Below, in pieces: positions 54,097 through 64,000 of a DNA stretch of 64,000 bases. Origin of the DNA: Lophium mytilinum (Eukaryota > Ascomycota > Dothideomycetes > Mytilinidiales > Mytilinidiaceae); contig MU004186.1 in NCBI GenBank assembly GCA_010093605.1, forward strand, positions 1,344,616 through 1,408,615, read 5' to 3'. Positions within the stretch are counted from its first letter, which is position 1, and every line of letters starts with the position of its first letter. A model generated the notes under the pieces. That model made no database searches and was not told the origin of the DNA. It worked only from the letters and a program-made list of their open reading frames with translations. The translations under genes and the position numbers were made by a program.

Positions 54097-55973
54097 ATGC
54101 CCGGCTCATCCAGACTGCCTGTTAGCCTGCGCGAAACCCTCCGCGCGCAGTCAGGTGCCGCGCGGGGCCGGCTACTTGCGCTCAACATCGATGTGTACGG
54201 CTTTAATTCCCAATCCTTTTCCCGATAATTTCAATGTCACTGTACTGACAAGTACTATCTACAGCTTCCGCAACATAATCTTCCTCCTCTTCCTCCTCCG
54301 CTGGACGCGCCGCGCCTTCTACCAGCTGCGCGGCCGCGGCATCGCCGGCTCCATCGTCGACGCGTACGTCGCCGCCCGCCGCACCCTCTATGGCATCTTC
54401 CTACGCCTCCCCGGTGTGCGCACAAAGGTGCAGACACAGATCGCGGAATCGATTCTGAAGCTAGAGCGGCGGCTTGTCCCCACGGGTCCGGGGGTCGAGC
54501 GCACGGTGGCGCTGCCGACGGAGGGGTGGAGTGAGGACCGGGTGCGGGCGGCGCTGCAGACGATGGAGGATATGGAACATACACGCTGGGAAGATGGGCG
54601 GGTGAGCGGTGCTGTGTATCATGGTGGGGATTCGTTGCGGCGGCTGCAGACGGAGGCGTTTGGGAAGTTTACCGTGTCGAATCCGATTCATCCGGATGTT
54701 TTTCCGGGGGTGAGGAAGATGGAGGCGGAGGTTGTGGCTATGGTGAGTTGAAAAGAATTGAACTTTGTGTGGAAAGTTGCTGATGTGGCTAGGTTCTGTC
54801 CCTGTTCAACGCGCCAGAGGGTGCTGCAGGCGTGACGACAAGTGGCGGGACCGAGTCGATTCTTATGGCTTGTCTGAGCGCGCGGCAGAAAGCTTTTGTT
54901 GAGAGAGGGGTGACAGAGCCGGAAATGTACCATCCAAACCCCGGGAACCCCTGCGAGTTGAGTGCTGATATTGCTCCAGGATTCTCCCAGAAACAGCCCA
55001 CACAGCCTTCCGCAAAGCCGCCGAGTACTTCAAGATAAAGCTCCACCTCGTGGCATGTAAAGCACCGCATTACAAAGTCCACCTACCCTCCGTCTCCCGC
55101 CTCATCAACCCAAACACCATCCTCCTCGTGGGCTCTGCGCCCAACTTCCCCCACGGCATCATCGACGACATCTCCGGGCTATCACGGCTCGCGCTGCGCA
55201 AGAAACTACCTCTCCACGTCGACTGCTGCTTAGGCTCTTTCCTCATCCCGCTCCTAGCCAAAGCAGGCTTCGAAACCGAGCCATTCGACTTCCGACTCAA
55301 AGGCGTCACCAGCATCAGCTGCGACACGCACAAGTATGGCTTCGCGCCCAAAGGCAACAGCACCGTGCTCTACCGCACCGACGCGCTCCGCAAGTACCAG
55401 TACTTCATCTGCGCCGACTGGTCCGGCGGCGTCTACGCCTCGCCCTCCATCGCTGGATCCCGCCCCGGCGCGCTCATTGCAGGCTGCTGGGCGTCCCTTG
55501 TCCAGCAGGGCGAGAGCGGGTATGTAGACTCGTGCCACAAGATTGTCGGTGCCGCCAAGAAGATCGAGTCCGCGATCCGCGAAGATCCTAACTTGGCTAC
55601 TGATCTCAGAGTGATCGGCCGCCCGCTCCTCTCAGTCGTTGCGTTCTTGTCGAATTCTCTTAATATTTACGATATCGCAGACGGCATGGGCGAGAAGGGG
55701 TGGCATCTCAACGCGTTGCAGAATCCGCCGGCGATACATGTCGCCGTGACGCTGCCGATCGTAGGCGCTGCAGACAAGATGATTTCGGATTTGGTGGAGG
55801 TTGTAGAGGAGGTCAGGGAGAAGGAGCGGAAGCGGGTCGCGGAGGGCAAGGGGAAGAAGGGCGCTGTGAAGGGGGATGCGGCGGCGCTTTATGGCGTTGC
55901 GGGGAGTCTGCCGAATAAGAGCGTGGTGGTGGATTTGGCAAAGGGGTTCTTGGATACGTTGTATAAAGCTTGA
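54097..55973 (+). CDS. DPL1: Sphingosine-1-phosphate (dihydrosphingosine phosphate) lyase
   Basis: Four exons, 54097-54194, 54265-54742, 54793-54926 and 54980-55973, are in phase, giving 567 aa, the family length. This PLP enzyme of the ER membrane splits phosphorylated long-chain bases into a fatty aldehyde and phosphoethanolamine, the exit step of sphingolipid breakdown. One membrane span lies near the N-terminus (FRNIIFLLFLLRWTRRAFYQ). Further marks are GRVSGAVYHGG, FTVSNPIHPDVFPGVRKMEA, GVTTSGGTESILMACLSARQ, VGSAPNFPHGIIDDI, and the Schiff-base Lys355 in SISCDTHKYGFAPKGNSTVL. The second exon is GC-rich. The C-terminal insertion AEGKGKKGAVKGD is lysine-rich. A MITE lies 196 bp upstream. 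Confidence 0.93.
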
Positions 55974-56883
55974 GGGAAGTACTGTACTGTACCTTTCGTA
56001 GCTGATGATGAGTTTGTAGTAAATCAGCAGTCATGATATTCGTCAGGCTGACTGTCACGTTGAATTGGATCGCTGTCGCGCTGGCTTTTGCGGACATCTT
56101 CTACGTACTAATATGTTCGGCGCGAATCAAGGAAGAAGGATAAGTGAAAAGGCGATAGAGATACGGAAGAAATAGAGATGGAGAGGGGTAACTGTAAAGG
56201 CGGTATAATTGCGAAAGAGACAGAGAGGGAGAGGAAGCAGGCCGGAACTCTGGGGTTGACTGTAAGCTGGAGTGAACAGGTTTAGAAGGCTAAGGCGCTG
56301 ACTTGGATTAGCTGTCTAGACGGCATACACATAAACATGATTGGTGCTATCGTGCATCAGACTCCGTCTAATCGAGGCGGTTTTCAACAGCCATTGGTCG
56401 CCAGAAGCCAAGCCACCACCCACAGCCTCAGACATCTGCAGGTGTGCCCAGATAAGGCGCTGGCAAGGCTGAAATATAGCCTTCTCAAATACCTTGAACA
56501 GTCCGGCAAATGCGTGAGTTATTTGTGGCTCCCAGTTGCCGACTTTTGGAGGACTAAACGTTGTCTTCCGTCGCCTATTCTAACGCTAGTATACAAAGAC
56601 GTCTAACATTGTATAGATGGAACTCTTTACGATATCGCTGGATGAAAGGTTAGAAGAAGACGCCGCAGATCGCCTTGCCAGAGCCAATACGTCATTGATA
56701 CGGTCAAGGTGAGAGGCTTTTGCTCAGCGTTCTCCCTTCTGCAGGCGTTCGCCCTCCCTAAAGACATGCTCTGAATATTCTAACTAAGGCTACTTTACTA
56801 CTATACTTAATGCGTATTTTACCCCACTTAGGTATTCGTTTGTGGAGATTAAGTCGTAGAGGTTGGCACGTGATAGGTACTCG
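55974..56883. other. Intergenic
   Basis: 3' flank of DPL1 and a purine-rich stretch (56100-56240). A 90-residue frame at 56337-56606 has no recognisable features. Confidence 0.5.
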
Positions 56884-57360
56884 AGGCATTCCCAGCATCT
56901 TGAGAGCATTCTAAGCCCCAGCTTACGGTGGTCTATTACGTTGAAAAGTTCAACAATTCGAAATGTGAAACCCGGTTCGAAAAGACCTGGGGTAGCCCCT
57001 AATAATATAGCAACTAGAGCTTATAGCTATGTTTCCTATAAATCAATTAATAGCTGTCAGCGCGTACGTAGATCTACACCGCCCGCGTAGAGCTTGGCTT
57101 TATGAATATAGATTTCCGCCTTATGTACGCAGCTCTCCCGGTCTGCAGGATACCCCCCATAACACCCCCAATGACGGTCTCGAGAGACAGCCATAGCTAG
57201 CAGCTATCGATGAATATAGAGAAAATATAGTTGCAAGCTCTTGTAGTTGTGTTTTTATTAGGGCCTACTTCTGGTGTTCGTTCCAATTGTTGCATTTTTC
57301 ATGCTAATAGACCACCGTTATCTGGGGCATTCCCAGCCCTCAAGATGCTGGGAATGCCCC
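56884..57360. mobile_element. Non-autonomous element with about 77-bp terminal inverted repeats, 477 bp
   Basis: Left arm 56884-56960 and the reverse complement of 57283-57360 share GGCATTCCCAGCATCTTGAG and ACGGTGGTCTATTA, followed by CAACAATT. The right arm carries its own perfect 14-bp hairpin, GGGGCATTCCCAGC and GCTGGGAATGCCCC (57324-57337 and 57347-57360). There is no coding capacity. No target-site duplication is certain. Confidence 0.75.
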
Positions 57361-57363
57361 GAA

Positions 57364-57437
57364 TGCAACCGACGAATCAGAGCTTGCGCGCTAAGCACTT
57401 ATGTACAACGGTCTGTGCCAGCAGCTGAGCGCTAGAA
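57364..57437. repeat. Dispersed repeat, copy 2 (inverted relative to 53296-53374)
   Basis: CAACCGACGAATCAGAGCTT plus GCGCGCT is the exact reverse complement of the end of copy 1. GCCAGCAGCTGAGCGCT matches its other end with transitions. It directly abuts the long-TIR element. Confidence 0.75.
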
Positions 57438-57600
57438 TATTCTAATCGTGACGTCAACGCGTCCGAGCGATCAACAACAACAACATACATAGGTAGAAAC
57501 TACAACGCATCTTTATTGCATCTCTCTATCCCCCTCGTTAAACAACTTACCAAATATATCATTTTGACGCGCTGAACGCTCGCAACAGAACGAACCTAAA

Positions 57601-58422
57601 ATGCCACCCAAGCGCAAAGCCATGGCCGAAGCCAGCGCCGACAGCTTGAACAGCCGGAGCGGTTTCCCAAACAAAAGAGCAAACCATCAAAAGGCACAGA
57701 TTACTACCCCCTCCAGCTCGAAAGGAATCGATTTGTCGAAAGAGCAAAAACCATCCAGCACTACTAAACCACCTGGAACCCCTAAAGCCAGCTACAACGA
57801 AATGGGAATGCCAGAGCTCAAAGAAGAGTTGCGAAAGCGATACATGAAGATTTCCGGCAGCAAAGGAGACCTAATCAAACGTCTCACTCAGAACGACCAC
57901 GAGCGATCATTGCCGGTAAAGCAAGCCATCGAAGCTGCGGCGCGGAAACGCAGGGAAGCAAATCCGCCGCCACAGGAGGACGACTGGCACCCTCAGTTCG
58001 AACGAGATAACATCAGAGAAAAAGAGGTCCTGAGAAACGGGCCTACTGGAAAACCGGTTTTCGACGACTGGGGGTACGAATTAAGCTATGATAAGCTCTC
58101 TGGCTCGCGCACGATGAACAAAAAGACGATCTTGAATAGGCAGGAGAGGCACTTTGAGCGTATGTGGGCTGAGGATGAGCAGAAGAGGAATATTATGTTT
58201 GGGGTGGCTCAGCCGGAGGAGAGGTTGGATCGTGAAGCTATGGACTGGCGGGTCTCGTGCGATCTAGAGATTCCTATGCATAAGGTTGAAGTTTGCGATT
58301 ATGAGGTTTGGCGTGAGATGGGGTACAAGGCTGACATGAAGGAATTTGTGGAGGGGAAGGTTGATCCGGATGTCATAAAGAAGATTAGTGCGCAGAGGAT
58401 GGGCAGTGCTTTTAGGAAGTAG
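57601..58422 (+). CDS. SAP-domain protein (273 aa)
   Basis: This is a single exon starting MPPKRKAMAEASAD. A SAP motif (helix-extended loop-helix, a DNA/RNA-binding fold) is visible at about 66-98: MGMPELKEELRKRYMKISGS, then KGDLIKRL. Basic stretches (PPKRKA, AARKRREANPP) fit nuclear localisation. The C-terminal half is conserved-looking and hydrophilic (FDDWGYELSYDKLSG, RQERHFERMWAEDEQKRNIM, DWRVSCDLEIPMHKVEVCDY), with no recognised domain. It ends MGSAFRK. Likely a nuclear chromatin- or RNA-associated protein; that is inference from the SAP motif. Confidence 0.8.
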   Translation: MPPKRKAMAEASADSLNSRSGFPNKRANHQKAQITTPSSSKGIDLSKEQKPSSTTKPPGTPKASYNEMGMPELKEELRKRYMKISGSKGDLIKRLTQNDHERSLPVKQAIEAAARKRREANPPPQEDDWHPQFERDNIREKEVLRNGPTGKPVFDDWGYELSYDKLSGSRTMNKKTILNRQERHFERMWAEDEQKRNIMFGVAQPEERLDREAMDWRVSCDLEIPMHKVEVCDYEVWREMGYKADMKEFVEGKVDPDVIKKISAQRMGSAFRK

Positions 58423-58773
58423 GCTTCTGTTATCATGGAATCCCATCGTTACGAGTGGGAAAGTATATCTAGCTGCATCGAAAAAAGAGTGTTGAGATAT
58501 CTACATACAGTACTGGCTACGTCCAACCTTCAAACATGCAGGAGATAGGTTTCTTGATGAGCGGTTCCCCTAAGATCTCATCAATCAGGTCTATGTTGTG
58601 TCCACTTTCACGCCCGCCTTGCGCAGGCTGGTCAGGTTTCGCGGCACTTCAGGATCCTGAGGAATTGGTTCTCTGCCAATCGATTCCTTCGCTTTTGGGA
58701 GCCCTGCATGACAGCCAGTCTTTGACAACAACTATTCCAGACGCTGAGCAACACAACCAGCCCCACGGCCACC
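58423..58773. other. Convergent intergenic region
   Basis: 3' flanks of the SAP gene (plus) and the three-exon gene (minus). No independent feature is seen. Confidence 0.45.
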
Positions 58774-59370
58774 TCAATAGCGGAATGTTCGAGTCTCTAA
58801 CGTGTTGCTCTTGGTATCGAATAATATACCCAGACCATATTCGGCTAGGTAGTGGGCTTTGTTGTCTCCTTCTGCGGACACGTACCGTAAACAGTCCGGC
58901 TGGATAGACCTGGAGATGGATCGGAATTTGATAGTCTCTGCAATATCTGTCAATTGCAGCTGTCGAATTGGGAACATCTGTAGACGTACCACTTGCCGGA
59001 CGCAGATCAGGGTAATATGGGTTGTTCATGTACATGTCAGAACAGTATATATCCTCCCGGCACTCCAACGGATCTCCGGATTGGATGTCCTCTATACTGA
59101 ATGTTGCCGTGCACTCAAATGGTCCGCAAATCCAGGTATTACTGAGAACGTCTCCCTATTAGACATACGTTAACTTGTAGACATGGCCTCCTTTCTCCTG
59201 GGACATACTTTCTGGATGAACCAGTGAATCTGGCGAACCCTTTTTATACCAGGACTGCCAGGTAGCTCTAACGTCGGAATTCTCCGGTCTCGATGATCAG
59301 GATACCGCTCTGGATTGTACTCGGGGTACCGATAGATACCAAAGCTACGCGACATTTGATTTGGTGTCAT
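58774..59370 (-). CDS. Unrecognised three-exon gene (163 aa or longer)
   Basis: The exons are 59370-59209, 59155-58990 and 58937-58774, with introns of 53 and 52 nt, GT-AG, in phase. The protein reads SRSFGIYRYPEYNPERYPDH, then RVRQIHWFIQKGDVLSNTWI across the first junction. CGPFECTATFSIEDIQ and CREDIYCSDMYMNNPYYPDL follow, and it ends YGLGILFDTKSNTLETRTFR plus Y. It has five Cys and many Tyr. I recognise no family. A leader exon further upstream is possible, because the codons before 59370 stay open for a short way, but I could not place it in frame. Without that exon there is no signal peptide. Confidence 0.5.
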
Positions 59371-60775
59371 TTTTCGAGCACTGAACGGCTGATTTCAAAT
59401 GACTAGCGGCATGGCTGGAAAAGGTGGTAAGCGAGCAAGACTACATACGCCATGACTACAACATACCAAGCTTGGTGGACAGCGAAGTGGAGTCAGAGAG
59501 CAGTGTTTCTGAGTGTCTTCGTGACTTTGGCCGCTGTCTAGTTAAGAGAGATTAATATATATAATGGCTGCGGAGAACAGAAGTTGTACAAGTACTCCAA
59601 CACTACATGCGACTAGGCGAGTCACCGATGCTACTCTACTCCTGCAACGATATTGCCGGTCTTCATAGCACAGCAGACACAGGGATCGGCAATGTAGGTA
59701 CCTTGCCGGATATCTTGCTTGTCGATTCATGACTGCCGAAGGGGCCAAGTAATGCCTTCCTTTCACTTCAAGACAAGCGTATGTTTTCATTGACCCACCC
59801 AACCCGGCCAACTGCCAACGGTTTGCTGGACACGCTGGCCTGGCCGGCGGTCGAAGCAGCGCATATACAGCCATACCTATTGACTAATGGTCTAACATCA
59901 TGAATTGGCACCATCCTGTCTCAACAGCGTTGAGCTCGACACACTTCTGTTTTGCCATAATCATGGCCCCTTAATTCCTTTGAGGCCGTGCTGCAGCTGC
60001 AAAAGATGACAGGATAGGTAATTGACCAATTCCCTTTCCAGGAACTCTCCCCTTTCACAAGTGGGTGCCTCTGGCACGATGTCCTGCTCAAAACCCAAAG
60101 ATATTATTCCATATTCCCCTTTGAGCCTTGCTAGATTAGACTGAAAGCCTAATGCTCCATAGCCGAAGGCGTCTGCATGCAGGTAGCCGACATAAACGGC
60201 CCAAGTCTCGGATAGCGGCGAAATCGCGTGCTGCCAGCCACCAGCACTTCTTTGCATGCTAAGACGCCCTTTATGCGTCTTTATCACAATGGACAGGGCG
60301 CTGTTATGCGCTGCATGTTACCATTCAGCCAAGCCGCCGAGTTGCTCTACGATAATCATGCAGCATTGAGGCCGCCGGAGAGAGCTATTCCTTGACTACA
60401 ACAAGGTATAGAGGTCCGATGCAAGCGCCCATCTGAGACCACCCACATTGAAGAGATCACTACAGCACCTGAACACATGCAATGGTCATTGTAGTTTATA
60501 AATACTACGTAATGAAAGGTTTTATGACCCTGCAAAGGCTATTCTAGCCAATGAAGAATCTCTCGTCAGCTTCCCGTACCGTGATTCACACTTGATGTCA
60601 CATGACCGCCGTCTTCTGTAACGTCTAGCTCACTTAATATACGTCTAATCAAGGGTCTAAGAGCTGTACGTGATGATCCTCGCTCCTGTGAGTATTTTTG
60701 GATATGCTAAACATGTGGAACGTAAACAATGGAAATGATTTCGCCTCTTAAACACTTGAAGAGTCCTCGTCATAA
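59371..60775. other. Intergenic with one possible exon
   Basis: A minus-strand frame at 59961-60287 contains ETWAVYVGYLHADAFGYGAL, which looks protein-like and could be an exon of the three-exon gene or a separate small gene, but no junctions connect it. The rest shows nothing definite. Confidence 0.4.
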
Positions 60776-63152
60776 TCAAAACTCAAGGGTCGACTCCCGG
60801 TCGTCCCCAGATAGGCGGCGTTTCGTCCGTTGATGACTGTCGCTCGAATCTCCACTCCAGTTGGGTAAATTACTGATGACAGATACAGTTGTCATCGTCG
60901 CTCCCCGGTCCCTTTTGACGCTTGAATGAGGAAGTGGATCGATGTGCAAAGACCTTGTATGAGATGGTGACAGCGACGGTGCGCGAAGCTCACCCACGAT
61001 GTCCCACAGCACAACCTGAGCCTTGATGATGCACTTCCCCTTCCGGCGTGCTCTCTCCGCATCATCAAAGGTCCTAAATCTCATGTAGTTGAGAGATTGG
61101 CGTGGTTGGCCAAACCGCGGCTCGGAATCTCCATTGTCCAAAGGGGCGTATACGAACAAAGCTGGGGACAGGCAAGCACTGACTTTAGTGGGAGAATAGT
61201 CCGGTGAGTGATTTTGTTCGTGAGCCTCCATAATCGCTTCGTCCCAAGGGGCCCCAGGAAGAGGAAGCATCATCTCGTACTCTTCATCGCCTGGCAACAT
61301 CCTCGCTTTCTGCTTTAGTGCCTCCTCAAATATACTCGTAAAGAGTCGTTCTCGGGTTTCCCATTCCTCGGTCGGCTGACCCCATGTGTGGAAAGGGTCA
61401 GATTGGATGTCTGTACCTGGCTGCGACGCGATGGAAGGCAAGAGGGACGCCCCAGGGCTGTAGGTTATGCAGGGAGCCAGGGTCTTGGAAAGCCGACGTG
61501 CTAGAAGCGTAGCCCTTGGCCTAAGGATCTGCTCTAGGAAGACTTCGTGTTTCAAGTAATCTTCCTGAAGCAACCAGTCGACTTCGTCTAGTGTTGTTCG
61601 CTTCTCTTTGTTAGGTCAGTAGATATTCTTGAAGAATGTGAGAAGAAGAAGAGAATTTACCTAAAGTGCCCATGAGATTGCGCATTAGCTGATACCTGAG
61701 AGAATTGTCCTCTGGCCCGGAAGGAAATGCAGATTCATAAACCCAGTTACAGAGCGCTGATACAATCAGAGCAGACATTATAGCTAATGTCTTAGATTGT
61801 GAAAAAGTGGACATTCTCCTCCTAGAGATGGCAGTCAACTGGCTCTGAACGCCTAGAATGCGGAGTATCAGAGTAGCCATTCCGGATGAAGGCTCAAGCT
61901 CCAACTCATCTAAAGTAGGAAGATTGACAGTGAGCTGGTATGTGTATGTTTGAGCGAACTCTTCGATATGGTCGCAGACTGTCTTCAAAGTGGTCCTCTC
62001 TTGCTGAATATCGATTCTCACCGGCCCTGGCCGCTCCTTCAAAGCACGTAACCTTGCGTCCTCGTGTTGGAAGCTGTAAGCGAGAGTGAGCTCTTCCTGT
62101 TGACGGCGAAGAAGTTCCACGAAACTCCTAAAATCAGATAGAGGTAGTCTTTGCCGAGGACTGTTTAGGTTGTACTGGTGCCTTAGCAAGGCAATGCGAT
62201 CTTGAAATTTGAAAACTTTCGGAAAAATAGACGCGGAGGTGAAATCCGTGGAATTGTAAGTCTGACAAATCTTTCTCTGGCTTTCGAGAGCATCAGCCAC
62301 AGCGCAAATTACTCTCTCGTCAAGTTCCTTGTCCAGGACTAGGCCTTTCAAGGTGTCTGCTATCTTGGACAGTATTGCCTTCAAAGCCAAGCGGAACTCT
62401 TCAGCGCATTCATCTTCGTCGGAGATGTCTGGTGGAGCTTGTTCCACGAGAGTTTGGATGGGGTGGTGTTCTACGTCCAGGAGCGTCGGTCGGGACGTAT
62501 GCTGTGGAGATTCGGGCGGGCTTATAGTTGAGACAGAAGGCCGCCGCAGCGTCTGATGGATGTCCGCCTGGTCTATGCTTATGTCGTGAGGCACTGGCTC
62601 ATGCTCTGAGGTGAGAGAGCTGGTGTGGGACATTTGTTCAACCTATATCTTCACTTTTAGTCATCGTAATGCGGAGAACGAAGCTTCTCAAAGGCATACC
62701 TGGACGAGACTCTTGCCAGAGGCATTCACTCTTTTGGACGAGTGCCGCCGAGCTTCAGCGGTGCATGATTTTCGTTTTTGCAACTTGGTATTGCGGATCG
62801 TGTTGAGCCTTGAGCTGGGCTTCGTCCTGCGGAGCGACTCAATATCAAGTTTGGCTTCAAACTTTCTGATATTGTGCGAGACTTGACATGCTAAAGACTG
62901 CGGTAATGAAGAGTCCTCCGCAAAACCCAGTAGCTGAACGGCTTCCCAGGTCAAATCTTTTGGTTTTTGGCCGTAATGCTTTTGGGCCAAATCGTACCAC
63001 TTGCGCGTAAGTCCAGAAGTTGATCGGTCTTGGATAGTGAGAAAAGGGGCAACGCATTTCATACATGTGTTATAAAAGCTGATGCGGTTTTCAAGGCAGA
63101 AAAGCGCATATGAGATCAAGCAGACCTCGTCCTCGTGCTTCCATGGGGTCAT
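60776..63152 (-). CDS. Unrecognised 754-aa protein, possible N-terminal SANT/Myb-like segment
   Basis: Three exons, 63152-62700, 62642-61661 and 61605-60776, have introns of 57 and 55 nt, the second with branch CTAAC, in phase. The N-terminus (MTPWKHEDEVCLISYALFCL, then LTRKWYDLAQKHYG) has the Trp/acidic spacing of a divergent SANT-like fold. A mid-region (about 160-230) is disordered, and a long helical part follows (EEFRLALKAILSKIADTLKG, LLRRQQEELTLAYSFQ). The C-terminal third has LPGAPWDEAIMEAHEQNHSP and YMRFRTFDDAERARRKGKCI, then a Ser/Arg tail. I do not recognise the family and assign no function. The start is the first Met of exon 1. Confidence 0.65.
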
Positions 63153-64000
63153 GATGGCTAAAAAGCGGGCTGAGCACGGCGAGCACGGACAAAAATCGCT
63201 GCGGGGACGGAGACAATATTCTAGGACAGCGACGAATCAATCGACTTGCGGAGATTTGCCTAGGCACGTAGAAGCAACTGCGGGAGCAGAGAGACTGACA
63301 CATAAATGCTAATCAAGAAATCAACATGCACGTCATCGCTGATCGGTAGGTCTAAGGGTTGAGTCAAAGGGGGAGGGAGGAAACGGAGGGGGAGATGTTT
63401 CCTGCAGGCCGTGATCCATAAGGAGAGCCTTCGGCAGGATGCAGCTGCGAGGCTGGAACCAGGCCACAGTGCAAACGCTGCAGACCTGTTGTTTGCTTTG
63501 TGCTGCATGAACTAAAAACAAAGGGGTAGCCCGGTGGCCCGTGTGTAAAATAGGCGGGGGTCTGAGTGATGCTCCTCGCACACCCGTCATCACTTCCCTG
63601 ACTTCCATGCATATGCGCCTCGAAATCACTCAGCTCTCGTCTATCCGGTACCCTGGCGCACAAACTGTCCTCTACACGGCTTTCACAGCCGACCAATGCT
63701 ATCGGTTGTGGCCCTTAGCATTCCGCGTTACACCAGACTCTGATACAATGTCTGCAATCAGACGCCGTCTATGCAGGCACACCGGGAAGTATCTAGAAGA
63801 CGAATCCTTCGCCGCATCATGGGAATTTTACTAGCGGCCCTTGCCGAAGGAAACCTGCACCTGGTATCAGTGTTTGGTGTACATGCCTATGCACATTCGT
63901 CGGCGGTCAGGCGGTCGATCAGTCGTCTGCAGTACGTATGTGTGTACGGTTGGCGTCCAGCTCTTTCATTAGGCCAATATCCGTCTAGTGGGACGAAACT
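63153..64000. other. Upstream region of the 754-aa gene, to the window end
   Basis: It holds the promoter of the minus-strand gene. A plus-strand frame at 63541-63834 (97 aa) overlaps minus-strand frames and shows no domain. No repeat is visible. Confidence 0.45.

Noticed and set aside
63541-63834. 97-residue plus-strand frame near the window end
   Set aside because: It overlaps minus-strand frames, has no domain or splice signals, and lies in the promoter of the 754-aa gene.
1-64000. LTR retroelements, CRISPR arrays, rRNA genes and replication origins
   Set aside because: No long direct repeats with reverse-transcriptase, integrase or Gag motifs, no spaced repeat array and no rRNA sequence was seen on either strand.

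Overview
The window is nuclear DNA of a filamentous ascomycete (Pezizomycotina). The evidence is short introns (about 45-130 nt, with GTANGT donors and CTRAC/CTAAY branch sites), a NACHT-WD40 (NWD-type) NLR, a Uds1 septation-family protein, an ankyrin-subtilase, small secreted Cys-rich proteins, and TA-flanked MITEs. I cannot place it below that level from sequence alone. Exon coordinates were derived by hand from reading frame plus splice consensus. No searches were run, so family names rest on recognised motifs.

Left part (1-15.2 kb): the 3' end of the meiotic APC/C activator AMA1 is followed by 2.1 kb without a clear gene, then a three-gene accessory block. The block holds an ankyrin-repeat/subtilisin-like protease (minus), an unrecognised 526-aa protein with a C-terminal coiled coil (minus), and a 1877-aa NACHT-WD40 NLR (plus). 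It resembles fungal non-self recognition or programmed-cell-death loci and is the best candidate for an undescribed system here.

15.2-30.2 kb: a small doubtful gene, a decayed UBL-RBR E3 ligase gene, divergent mitochondrial genes DIC1 and MSF1 sharing a 272-bp promoter, a 4.4-kb gene-poor stretch, a Uds1-domain protein and a PRPP synthetase.

30.2-39.1 kb: two neighbouring members of an unrecognised secreted-protein family (one decayed, one apparently intact), a Y-family DNA polymerase (iota type, UBZ tail), and a Ser-rich protein with a PP1-docking-like motif. A third, decayed member of the secreted family lies at 52.2 kb. The polymerase and the ankyrin-subtilase genes each need a 6-nt microexon to keep frame.

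39.1-48.4 kb: an intergenic MITE, then a divergent pair made of a Dal5-type anion transporter and a TauD-type 2-oxoglutarate dioxygenase (a plausible sulfonate uptake/catabolism unit), followed by a small secreted Cys-rich protein.

48.4-64 kb: a 947-aa conserved fungal protein, a repeat-rich tract with a foldback element, a TA-flanked pogo/mariner-like MITE and a long-TIR element, with sphingosine-1-phosphate lyase (DPL1) inside it. A SAP-domain protein, an unrecognised three-exon gene and an unrecognised SANT-like gene follow. Housekeeping genes alternate with short accessory and repeat islands throughout.
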